DNA of 64,000 nt from CAYNFP01 sp964396655 (lineage in GTDB: Bacteria > Bacillota_I > Bacilli_A > RF39 > UBA660): NCBI GenBank assembly GCA_964396655.1, contig CAYNFP010000004.1:72520-136519 (forward strand), given 5' to 3'. The notes under the pieces are model-generated. The model saw only the letters and a program-made list of their open reading frames with translations, was not told the DNA's origin and ran no database searches. How positions within the stretch are numbered: the stretch's first letter is position 1; every line of letters starts with the position of its first letter. A program made the position numbers and the translations under genes. This document shows, one piece after another, positions 25,475-33,335 of this stretch.

Positions 25475-27606
25475 TATTTTTTCACTTCTTTCATTTCGTA
25501 TGATTCAATTATGTCTCTTTCTTTGATATCATTGAAGTTTTCAACTGTTATTCCACAATCAAATCCACTTTTTACTTCTTTTACTTCATTTTTTTCTCTT
25601 TGAATTGATTTAATCTTACTGTCAAATATAACAACTCCATCTCTTATTATTCTTACATTAGAGTTTGTTTTTACTAATCCATTTATAACATGAGAGCCTG
25701 CGATTGTACCAACTTTAGAAAATTTAAATAATTGTCTAACTTCTGCTTTTCCTAAAACTATTTCTTCAAATTCAGGATCTAGCATACCCTTCATTGCAGC
25801 TTCAATATCTTCTATAACTTTATAAATTATATTATATAATCTTATTTCTACATCATACAAATCAGCGACTTCTTTAGTATTACCAGTAGGCACAACATTA
25901 AATCCTATAATTATAGCATTACTTGCACTAGCTAAAATAACATCACTTTCTGTTATAGCTCCTACACCACTTCTTATTACAGAAATTTTAACACCTTCTA
26001 CATTAATTTTTTCTAAAGAATTTTTAACAGCCTCTTCAGAACCTTTAACATCTGCTTTTAATATAATGCTGACTTCTTTTCTTCCTTCTTTAATATGGTC
26101 AAATAAATCTTCTAAAGAAAGAGCTTTCTTCTCAGACTTTTTAGATTTCTCTGCTATTTGTCTTTTAAGAGCAACTTCTTTAGCTTCTTTTTCAGTTTCA
26201 AAGGCCATAAATTTATTTCCTGAAACTGGTACAGAATTTAATCCAGTTATTTCAACTGGTGTGCTTGGAAGAGCTTCAATTATTTCTTTTCCTGAATCAT
26301 TTTTAAGAGTTCTTACTTTTCCAAAAGTAGTTCCAACAACAATAGGGTCTCCTATTCTTAAAGTACCGCTTTGAATTAATAATGTTGCGATAGGTCCGAT
26401 TTGTTTATCAAGTCTTGCTTCTACAACTGTGCCTGTACTATATCTATTTGGATTAGCTTTTAATTCTTTAATTTCAGAAAGAGCAATAATATTATCTAAT
26501 AATAAATCTACACCTTCTCCGGTATGAGCACTAATTTTAACATATATAGTGTCTCCACCCCATTCTTCAGGACTTAATCCAAGGTCAGATAATTCACTCA
26601 TTATTCTTTCAAGATTTTTTATACCTTTATCTATTTTATTAATTGCAACTATAATAGGAACTTTTGCTGCTTTAGCATGTTCAACTGCTTCTTTTGTTTG
26701 TGGCATAACACCATCATCAGCAGCAACTATTATTATTACTATATCTGTAATACTAGCTCCTCTAGCTCTCATTTCAGTAAATGCTGCATGTCCTGGAGTA
26801 TCTATAAATGTTATCTTTTTACCTTTTTGTTCAACTTGATAAGCTCCAATATGTTGAGTAATTCCGCCTGCTTCACCACCAACTACATTAGATTTTCTAA
26901 TATAATCTAGCAATGTTGTTTTACCATGGTCTACATGTCCCATAATTGTAACTACCGGAGGTCTTTCTACTAATTCATCTGGATTATCAATTATTTCAAA
27001 TTCTTCAAAATTAGAAATATCTCTAGTTTCTTCTTTTTTTAATTCTTTGTTATAATACAAAGATATTAAAGCAGCGTCTTCAAAAGAAATGGTTTGATTA
27101 ACTGATATCATTAAGCCCATCATTACTAATCTTTTTACTAAATCACTTGAATTTATTTCTAAAGCATTAGCTAAATCCAAAACTGTCATATTTTCTTTGT
27201 ATAAAATTATATTTTTTTCTGTATCTTCAGAATTTTTTTCTAATTTTTGTTTGTTTTTATAAATATTCTTTTTATTTTTTAAGAATTCTTCTCTTTCTTT
27301 GTAACCATCTTTCTTCTTTATTTTTTGTTTTTTTTCAACTGTTTCATCTAATAAAGAATCTTCTAGAATGCTTTCTACTCTTTCTTCAAATTCAAATTTA
27401 CTTTCTAAATTTTCATCTACTTCAAATTCTTTCTTTTCCTCTTCTGTTTTATTAACATTTCCACATAAAATATCAAGTAAAACTATAGAATCAGCATCTA
27501 ATTCATCATTTTCATTATTTGCTGGAATATCATTTTCTTTACATAAATTCAAAATATACTTAACATCTCTATGAACTTCTAGAGCATATGCTTTAACTGT
27601 CATCAT
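25474..27606 (-). CDS. infB: translation initiation factor IF-2
   Basis: 710 residues. Short IF2_N domains lie at the N-terminus (about 8-55 and 145-195), with a highly charged Lys/Glu linker between. The GTPase carries TIMGHVDHGKTT, DTPGHAAF and AINKIDK, followed by the beta barrels and C-terminal initiator-tRNA domain. Start ATG 27606 (second of a pair with ATG 27603) follows GAAGGTG. Order nusA-ylxR-infB-rbfA is classical; ylxQ is absent between ylxR and infB. Confidence 0.97.
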   Translation of the reverse strand: MMTVKAYALEVHRDVKYILNLCKENDIPANNENDELDADSIVLLDILCGNVNKTEEEKKEFEVDENLESKFEFEERVESILEDSLLDETVEKKQKIKKKDGYKEREEFLKNKKNIYKNKQKLEKNSEDTEKNIILYKENMTVLDLANALEINSSDLVKRLVMMGLMISVNQTISFEDAALISLYYNKELKKEETRDISNFEEFEIIDNPDELVERPPVVTIMGHVDHGKTTLLDYIRKSNVVGGEAGGITQHIGAYQVEQKGKKITFIDTPGHAAFTEMRARGASITDIVIIIVAADDGVMPQTKEAVEHAKAAKVPIIVAINKIDKGIKNLERIMSELSDLGLSPEEWGGDTIYVKISAHTGEGVDLLLDNIIALSEIKELKANPNRYSTGTVVEARLDKQIGPIATLLIQSGTLRIGDPIVVGTTFGKVRTLKNDSGKEIIEALPSTPVEITGLNSVPVSGNKFMAFETEKEAKEVALKRQIAEKSKKSEKKALSLEDLFDHIKEGRKEVSIILKADVKGSEEAVKNSLEKINVEGVKISVIRSGVGAITESDVILASASNAIIIGFNVVPTGNTKEVADLYDVEIRLYNIIYKVIEDIEAAMKGMLDPEFEEIVLGKAEVRQLFKFSKVGTIAGSHVINGLVKTNSNVRIIRDGVVIFDSKIKSIQREKNEVKEVKSGFDCGITVENFNDIKERDIIESYEMKEVKK

Positions 27607-27627
27607 AAGTAGCACCTTCTTTCTTTT

Positions 27628-27885
27628 TTATATTCTATTTAATAATTCCTCATATATTTCATCATTAACTAAAATATTTAAATTTCTATCTAAAGCTTTA
27701 GATTTCTTAGCTTTTAAAATTACCTCTTTATCTTTTTTTAAATAACACCCTCTGCCATTAGCTTTCAAACTTTCGTCAATAAAAACCTTTCCATCAGGAC
27801 TTTTTACTATTCTTATTAAATCCTTTTTTTCAAGTTTTTCATGAGTTACTACACAAGTTCTTAATACAGTATCTTTCTTATTCAT
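27628..27885 (-). CDS. ylxR: YlxR/RnpM-type RNA-binding protein (DUF448)
   Basis: 85 residues with the family signatures RTCVVTHEKLEKKDLIRIV and NGRGCYL. B. subtilis YlxR (RnpM) binds RNase P RNA and lowers its activity. The usual RTCVGCR near the N-terminus reads RTCVVTH here, so one of the common residues is changed. It lies 8 bases after nusA and 21 before infB. Confidence 0.92.
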   Translation of the reverse strand: MNKKDTVLRTCVVTHEKLEKKDLIRIVKSPDGKVFIDESLKANGRGCYLKKDKEVILKAKKSKALDRNLNILVNDEIYEELLNRI

Positions 27886-27893
27886 AAATTACC

Positions 27894-28976
27894 TTATTTT
27901 TTTTCGTTAATTTCTCTGTTAATATCTTCTAAAGTCTTAATATTGATTTTAACTCTTGTCAATTTACTTGCTAATTTAATGTTTACACCTTTTTTACCAA
28001 TAGCTAAAGATAAATTTTCATTATCTGCGATTACTAATGCTTCATTTTCATCTGTCATTGATACATTTAAATTTTTAGCTGGACTTAAAGCATTTGTTAC
28101 AAATTTTTCGATATCTGGATCATAAGCTATTAAATCTATTTTTTCACCATTTAATTCTTTAATTATATTAGCTATTCTTCTTCCTTTTTCACCAATACAT
28201 GATCCTATTGCATCAACTTTTGAATTTGTTGAATATACAGCTACTTTGCTTCTAATTCCAGCTTCTCTAGCAACAGCATACATTACTAAAGTTCCATCAG
28301 CAAATTCTGGTATTTCTAATTCAAATAATCTTTTTACAAATCCATAATGTTTTCTAGATAAAAGTATTAGTGGTCCTTTGGGTGTACTTTCTATCTTTGT
28401 AATATATACTTTTAAAGTATCTCCCATTTTTAATATTTCTCCAGGAATTAATTCGGTTCTTGGTAAAATACCTCTTGTTTTTCCTAAATCAACATAATAA
28501 TTTCTAGCATCTTCCATAGCTAAAAAACCAACCATTAATTCATTTTCTTTATCTTCAAAATCCTTCATTATTAGATTTCTTTCAGCTTCTCTTAATTTTT
28601 GTATTACAACTTGTTTTGCTACAGAAACTGCAACTCTGTCAAAATCATCTGGAGTTACTTCATTTATAATTTCATCTCCTATTTCATATGATTTATCAAT
28701 TAATTTTGCATCCTTTAATAATATTAATGAATTTGGATCAACTGGATTCTCTTCATCTTCAATTTCAGGAATTTCCTTAACAACTGTTCTAACTTTATAA
28801 ACTCTTATTTCTCCTGTATTAGTATCTATAACTGTTCTAATATTAGCGGTTTCATTAAAATTCTTTTTATAAGCTGTGCTTAATGCCGCACTCATTGCAT
28901 CTAGTAAAACATTTGGTTCTAATTTTTTTTCCGCAACTATCATATCAAATGCTTTTTTAAATTCTCTTGCATTCAT
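27894..28976 (-). CDS. nusA: transcription termination/antitermination protein NusA
   Basis: 360 residues: N-terminal RNA-polymerase-binding domain, S1 domain (about 130-200), KH1 (GSCIGEKGRRIANI) and KH2 (LAIGKKGVNIKLAS). No C-terminal acidic repeats, as normal in Bacillota. It pauses RNA polymerase and helps hairpin folding. It starts 2 bases after the rimP stop. Confidence 0.96.
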   Translation of the reverse strand: MNAREFKKAFDMIVAEKKLEPNVLLDAMSAALSTAYKKNFNETANIRTVIDTNTGEIRVYKVRTVVKEIPEIEDEENPVDPNSLILLKDAKLIDKSYEIGDEIINEVTPDDFDRVAVSVAKQVVIQKLREAERNLIMKDFEDKENELMVGFLAMEDARNYYVDLGKTRGILPRTELIPGEILKMGDTLKVYITKIESTPKGPLILLSRKHYGFVKRLFELEIPEFADGTLVMYAVAREAGIRSKVAVYSTNSKVDAIGSCIGEKGRRIANIIKELNGEKIDLIAYDPDIEKFVTNALSPAKNLNVSMTDENEALVIADNENLSLAIGKKGVNIKLASKLTRVKINIKTLEDINREINEKK

Positions 28977-28978
28977 TT

Positions 28979-29218
28979 TTATTCACCTTTACTTCCTACA
29001 TCTAAAACATATTCTTCAATTTCTAAATTTAAACCATCAATTATTGGGCTAACTATTTTCATGGCTTTTTCACACAAATCTGTATCAACTCCTGATTCAC
29101 TATCAATTGTTACAAATAGTGTTTTTACATTATCTTCTTTCCCAAAATGTACGCTAACTAACTCAATCTTTTCTTCGCTAAGTTTTTCTGCTATAGCATT
29201 CTTAATTTTTTCTTCCAT
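28979..29218 (-). CDS. rimP: ribosome maturation factor RimP, N-terminal domain only
   Basis: 79 residues, about half the usual 150. The sequence covers the N-terminal alpha/beta domain (KIELVSVHFGKEDNVKTLFVTID, DTDLCEKAMKIVSPIID) and stops at YVLDVGSKGE, where a normal RimP has the LEVSSPG motif before its SH3-like C-terminal domain. nusA begins 2 bases later, so no remnant of the C-terminal domain fits. Position ahead of nusA supports the identity. Strong SD GGAGGAG. Confidence 0.85.
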   Translation of the reverse strand: MEEKIKNAIAEKLSEEKIELVSVHFGKEDNVKTLFVTIDSESGVDTDLCEKAMKIVSPIIDGLNLEIEEYVLDVGSKGE

Positions 29219-29237
29219 ATCTCCTCCTTCTTAATTA

Positions 29238-29263
29238 AAGAGTGGGGAAAAATCCCCACTCTT
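29238..29263 (-). promoter_or_regulatory. strong hairpin in the rimP leader
   Basis: An 11-base perfect stem AAGAGTGGGGA/TCCCCACTCTT with a 4-base A loop, 20 bases before the rimP start and just upstream of its SD. On the minus strand it is followed by TTTAATTAAG, a weak T run. It could be a terminator for the upstream gene or a leader attenuator of the nusA operon. Confidence 0.6.
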
Positions 29264-29317
29264 CGTCTTGTACTAAAATTATAGCATTAATATTAATCAA
29301 ATACAATATAAAGATTA

Positions 29318-29845
29318 TTATCTTAGTATTGGAGAACCTGAATCTTCTAAATCAAGAATTCCTCCAAGTTTACTTTCTAACGCATGAGCTTTCTCTATTG
29401 ATAAGTGATAGATTTGAAGAAATTTTAATGCTTCACTTAGCATATTTTTATTTATACTAATTCCTTCTTTTTGATTTCCTTGCTTTTCAATAATGTCTAT
29501 TATTGTTTTTACATTCTCCATTAAATTATATACTAAAGTTAATTTATCTTCTAAAGCTACCAATTTTATTTGATCTAAAATATAATTAAAATACTTTTCT
29601 TCTAAAATTATTTGTTCATTATTTTTTCTTACTTCTAATTTTATTAATGATTCTGCATATTTATCAATATACATTGATGTTTTATGGTTAACTGAAGGAG
29701 ATAACATTAAATTTCTTTCATTTTTAATTGCTTCGTCAATTTCATTATTAATAATTTCCATTAATTTATAAATTAAAAATATTTTATCTTCTAGTAACAT
29801 TCTTTTTGATTTTTCTAATACTTCATAATACATTAAATTTTTCAT
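29318..29845 (-). CDS. hypothetical helical protein
   Basis: 175 residues, unrecognised. It appears to be built of two similar halves, each with a helix of the form L.EDK..L(I/V)Y.LME at about 15-30 and 95-110, which suggests an internal duplication. No signal peptide or membrane segment. It follows a weak SD (AGAGGT) and lies upstream of the rimP hairpin. Confidence 0.75.
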   Translation of the reverse strand: MKNLMYYEVLEKSKRMLLEDKIFLIYKLMEIINNEIDEAIKNERNLMLSPSVNHKTSMYIDKYAESLIKLEVRKNNEQIILEEKYFNYILDQIKLVALEDKLTLVYNLMENVKTIIDIIEKQGNQKEGISINKNMLSEALKFLQIYHLSIEKAHALESKLGGILDLEDSGSPILR

Positions 29846-29887
29846 ATTTTTTACCTCTTCGTAGAAAATATAATATAATATTTTAAT

Positions 29888-29915
29888 AAAAAACTCAAGA
29901 ATTATCTTAAGTTTT
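29888..29915 (-). terminator. terminator downstream of thiI and the 49-residue ORF
   Basis: ACTTAAGA/TCTTGAGT (one G-U) with T6 on the minus strand, overlapping the small ORF's stop. Confidence 0.75.
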
Positions 29916-30051
29916 TTCCTTTATTAAATCTTGTTGTTTTATAAAAGTCTTCTTTTTCAGCTTTATTTTCCATATTTTCTACATTTGAATTCCAGAATTT
30001 TTTAGTAAAATTTGAATATTCTAAATTTATATTTTTACTTCTTTCTTTCAT
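29902..30051 (-). CDS. possible 49-residue basic protein
   Basis: ATG 30051 to TAA 29902. Highly charged and Lys/Asn/Glu-rich, with motifs NFTKKFWNSN and TTRFNKGKNLR, no hydrophobic segment. GGTGATCC is 6 bases upstream of the ATG; before it lies a four-codon ORF ending TAATG. A terminator closes directly over the stop codon, which supports a real gene end. It lies 35 bases after thiI in the same direction. Family unknown. Confidence 0.45.
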   Translation of the reverse strand: MKERSKNINLEYSNFTKKFWNSNVENMENKAEKEDFYKTTRFNKGKNLR

Positions 30052-30086
30052 TAATGGATCACCATTAATATTTTATACACCTTTAA

Positions 30087-31271
30087 TTATAAATATTCAT
30101 TATAATCATTTTCTTTTACTTCATTTAATTTTATTATTTGAAAATTTGTAGTTGCTTCTTTTAATAATTCATTAAAATCATATTTTGACTCTTCTTCATG
30201 AATTATATTTAAGTTGGGGTTGATTATAGGGTGCTTTGGGACAAACACAGTACAGCAATCTTCATAAGGCTCTATACTTATATCATAAGCATTTATTTTT
30301 TTTGAAATTTCTATAATTTCAAGTTTATCAAAAGACGCTAAAGGTCTTATAATAGGATAATTTGTTACATCATTAACAGCTCTAATACTGGTTAATGTTT
30401 GACTTGCAACCTGCCCTATGCTTTCACCATTAATAATAGCTAAATATTTATTCCTTTTAGATATAATTTCCGCTATTCTATACATCATTCTTCTCATAAT
30501 GGTAATTAAATAATCTGATTTTAAATTCTTATATATTTCTTCTTGTATTTTAGTAAAATTAATTACATAAAGTTTTCCATTATTATTATACTTTTCCAAT
30601 ATTTTTGCTAATTTTATTACTTTATTTCTAGCTTCCAAACTAGTATGAGGTAAACTTTCAAAATATATATAATCTAATTTAACACCTTTTTTGATTGTTA
30701 AATAACCCGCTACTGGACTATCTATTCCTCCGGATAACATTAGTAGTCCTTTTCCTAAACTACCTACCGGATAACCTTTTAATCCATCAATTACTTTAGA
30801 ATAAATATATATATATTTTTGCCTTATTTCAATAACAACATTAATTTCAGGACTATGTACGTCAACTGACATTCCTTTTACATTACGTAATATTTCACCA
30901 GCAATTATCCTATTAAACTCCATACTTTCAATAGGATACATTTTATCACTTCTTTTAGTATATACTTTAAATGTTTTGTTAGTAATTCCTTCTAATGATT
31001 CAAGAACATATTTTTTAATTGTTTCAACATCTCTATTTTCTATTTCATAAGCTATAACTATTTCAAATATTCCAAATACTTCTTGTAATCTTTTAACGCA
31101 TTCATCAATATTATCAGAATATATAAACATTCTTGTTAAATCATCTTTAATTTCAAAATTTAAACCCTCTAATTTCCTTTCAATATTATCTTTTAATATT
31201 TTAATAAAGAAATTTCTGTTTCCCTTTTTTAAAATTAAATCCCCATATTTTATTAATATTATTTCTTTCAT
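30087..31271 (-). CDS. thiI: tRNA 4-thiouridine synthase ThiI
   Basis: 394 residues: N-terminal ferredoxin-like and THUMP domains, then the PP-loop ATP pyrophosphatase (MLSGGIDSPVAGY near 180). The active disulfide-forming region EPYEDCCTVFVPKHP is present. The rhodanese domain is absent, as in Bacillus-type ThiI. It receives sulfur from the cysteine desulfurase encoded two genes upstream. A BRO-family gene is inserted between them. Confidence 0.94.
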   Translation of the reverse strand: MKEIILIKYGDLILKKGNRNFFIKILKDNIERKLEGLNFEIKDDLTRMFIYSDNIDECVKRLQEVFGIFEIVIAYEIENRDVETIKKYVLESLEGITNKTFKVYTKRSDKMYPIESMEFNRIIAGEILRNVKGMSVDVHSPEINVVIEIRQKYIYIYSKVIDGLKGYPVGSLGKGLLMLSGGIDSPVAGYLTIKKGVKLDYIYFESLPHTSLEARNKVIKLAKILEKYNNNGKLYVINFTKIQEEIYKNLKSDYLITIMRRMMYRIAEIISKRNKYLAIINGESIGQVASQTLTSIRAVNDVTNYPIIRPLASFDKLEIIEISKKINAYDISIEPYEDCCTVFVPKHPIINPNLNIIHEEESKYDFNELLKEATTNFQIIKLNEVKENDYNEYL

Positions 31272-31308
31272 AAATTTTACCCTTCTTAAATATTATAGCA
31301 TAAAACTT

Positions 31309-32130
31309 TTACTTTTTATTTATGTTATTTCCTTTAATAATAACTGTCTCTCCAATATTTTCTTCTAATTCTTTTTTTGCAACTTTAGCAATGTTCCCAC
31401 CAATTCTAGCAACTCCAATATTTTCTTTTAAACCTTGGGGTTTATTTTTAATTGCAATTATTTTAGTGGCTTCTTCAGATAAATCTGTAAGTATTAATTC
31501 TATATTATCCATATTATCTCTAAGATTTTCTTTCTTTAAACCTTTAAATTCTTTATATTCTTTTACATTCATTCCAGACCAAGTCTTATATATTTCATTT
31601 GTAAGAACAGCGTATTCAATATCTCCATTTACTCCATTTTCTTTCCACACATCTGTAAGAGATTTTCTTTCTTGTAGAGTTCTTATTCTTTTAGAAATCC
31701 AAGATTCATCATAACCCTTTGCTCTATAATTATTTATAGCTCTTTCCAAAGCAATTGACGGATCAATTGTTTCATCAATTCTCTCACTACCAAGTCTAGC
31801 TAACCATTGCTTAATCGGCTCCGCATTCTTAGAGGAAATCGATTCTATAACTCTAAACATATTTTCAATATCACATACATCGGTATTATAATACTTTCCA
31901 TCAGAAGATTTAAGTTTCAGTTGTCCGATTTTTTCGGACAACTTACTGCCTTCTTCTTTTAACTTGTTTTTTAAATCTCCCCAATACTTTCTTGGCCTAT
32001 CACTTTGAGAAAGTATGCCTACAACATCAACAATACTTACATAATATTTCTCTTCTTCTTTATCCCAAACAACTCTTATATTATTCTCTCCAAATATTTT
32101 ATTAATTAAATGCATCTTATTTTCATTCAT
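31309..32130 (-). CDS. BRO-family (Bro-N domain) protein
   Basis: 273 residues. The N-terminal Bro-N domain (VVWDKEEEKYYVSIVDVVGIL, RKYWGDLKNKL) is followed by a conserved C-terminal region (KQWLARLG, SWISKRIRTLQERK, EYAVLTNEIYKTWSGM) found in many stand-alone bacterial BRO proteins. Bro-N domains bind DNA and occur in phage antirepressors and in toxin-antitoxin-like loci. No phage genes adjoin. It splits the functional pair cysteine desulfurase-thiI. Its SD is buried in a hairpin (32135-32163). Confidence 0.82.
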   Translation of the reverse strand: MNENKMHLINKIFGENNIRVVWDKEEEKYYVSIVDVVGILSQSDRPRKYWGDLKNKLKEEGSKLSEKIGQLKLKSSDGKYYNTDVCDIENMFRVIESISSKNAEPIKQWLARLGSERIDETIDPSIALERAINNYRAKGYDESWISKRIRTLQERKSLTDVWKENGVNGDIEYAVLTNEIYKTWSGMNVKEYKEFKGLKKENLRDNMDNIELILTDLSEEATKIIAIKNKPQGLKENIGVARIGGNIAKVAKKELEENIGETVIIKGNNINKK

Positions 32131-32134
32131 AAAA

Positions 32135-32163
32135 AAACCTCCATATTTATCATACGGAAGTTT
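32135..32163 (-). promoter_or_regulatory. hairpin with T run containing the BRO gene SD
   Basis: AAACTTCC/GGAGGTTT stem (one G-U) followed by T7, ending 5 bases before the BRO start codon. The GGAGG ribosome-binding site forms the 3' arm, so the hairpin can act as a terminator after the cysteine desulfurase or hide the SD. Confidence 0.65.
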
Positions 32164-32194
32164 TATTTAAATCTCTTTTAAAATAATTTCTAAA

Positions 32195-33322
32195 TTATTG
32201 TTTTAATAATAAATCATTATATACTTTATCAAAAGCATTTAAAAATTTATTAATATCCTCTACACTTGTAGAGTGGCTTATACTTATTCTAATTGAAGTT
32301 GTACTTATATTTGAATCATTAGTTATTGCTTTCAATACAGTGCTTTCATCTAAAGAAGAACACGCTGTATTTGTTGAAATATAAATACCTTCTTTTTCAA
32401 TAGCTCTAACAAATGTTTCTGCCTTAATTTTTATTAAACTTAAATTAACAATATGAGGAACACATAATTCATTTGAATTTATAATAATATCTTTATATTT
32501 TTTTAAGCCATTTAATAAAATTGTTTTTAATTTATCTACTTTTTTAATATTCTTTTCTAAATCATCAGTCATTATTCTTAAGGCTTTACTAAAACTTACT
32601 ATAAGAGGTAATGCTGGAGTTCCTCCTCTAAAAGGAGTATTTTCAGTAAGTCCATAAATAAGTGGCTCTATACTAAGATTTTCTCTTTTATATAATAATC
32701 CAATTCCTTTAGGAGCATATATTTTATGACCAGAAAAAGAAGCTAAATCAACATCATTTAAACATATTTTTGTCTTGCCAAGAGCTTGAGTCATATCACT
32801 ATGAAATATTACTTTATCATTCTTTTTATTTATAATTTGTTTTATTGTTTTTAAAGGTGCTTTAAAACCAACCTCTGAATTAACAGCGCATATACTAACT
32901 AATATAGTATCTTTGGTTATTAGTTCTTCTAAATCCTTTAAATCAACTTGTCCATTAGGTAATAATTTTACATAATTTATTTTAAATCCAATACTTTCTA
33001 AATGATCCATTACATCCATTACACTTTTATGTTCTAGATTAGATGTTATTATATGTTTTCCAACAGATGCATATTTATAGGCCACACCTTTTATAGCAGT
33101 AGAATTAGATTCACTTGCTCCCGAAGTAAATATTATCTCTTTAGGTTTTACTCCTAATATATCACTTATTTGCTTAGTTGCTTTTAAAAACAATTCTTTA
33201 GATTTCATCCCTAAAGTATGAATGCTATTAGCATTACCAATAAAATCTTTAGTAACTTTTATATAAGATTCTAGCACTTCTTCATTTACTGGAGTAGTTG
33301 CTGAATAATCTAAATATACCAT
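32195..33322 (-). CDS. cysteine desulfurase (IscS/NifS-like), sulfur donor for ThiI
   Basis: 375 residues, PLP-dependent. MVYLDYSATTP start, SGHKIYAPKGIG with the PLP-binding lysine near 200, and the active cysteine in TNTACSS near 324. It provides persulfide sulfur for 4-thiouridine and possibly thiamine. The residue pattern is closest to the NifZ/YrvO type that partners ThiI; the exact subgroup is inferred. It lies 13 bases after the RNase J paralog, so they are probably co-transcribed. Confidence 0.93.
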   Translation of the reverse strand: MVYLDYSATTPVNEEVLESYIKVTKDFIGNANSIHTLGMKSKELFLKATKQISDILGVKPKEIIFTSGASESNSTAIKGVAYKYASVGKHIITSNLEHKSVMDVMDHLESIGFKINYVKLLPNGQVDLKDLEELITKDTILVSICAVNSEVGFKAPLKTIKQIINKKNDKVIFHSDMTQALGKTKICLNDVDLASFSGHKIYAPKGIGLLYKRENLSIEPLIYGLTENTPFRGGTPALPLIVSFSKALRIMTDDLEKNIKKVDKLKTILLNGLKKYKDIIINSNELCVPHIVNLSLIKIKAETFVRAIEKEGIYISTNTACSSLDESTVLKAITNDSNISTTSIRISISHSTSVEDINKFLNAFDKVYNDLLLKQ

Positions 33323-33335
33323 ATTTACCTCCTTT

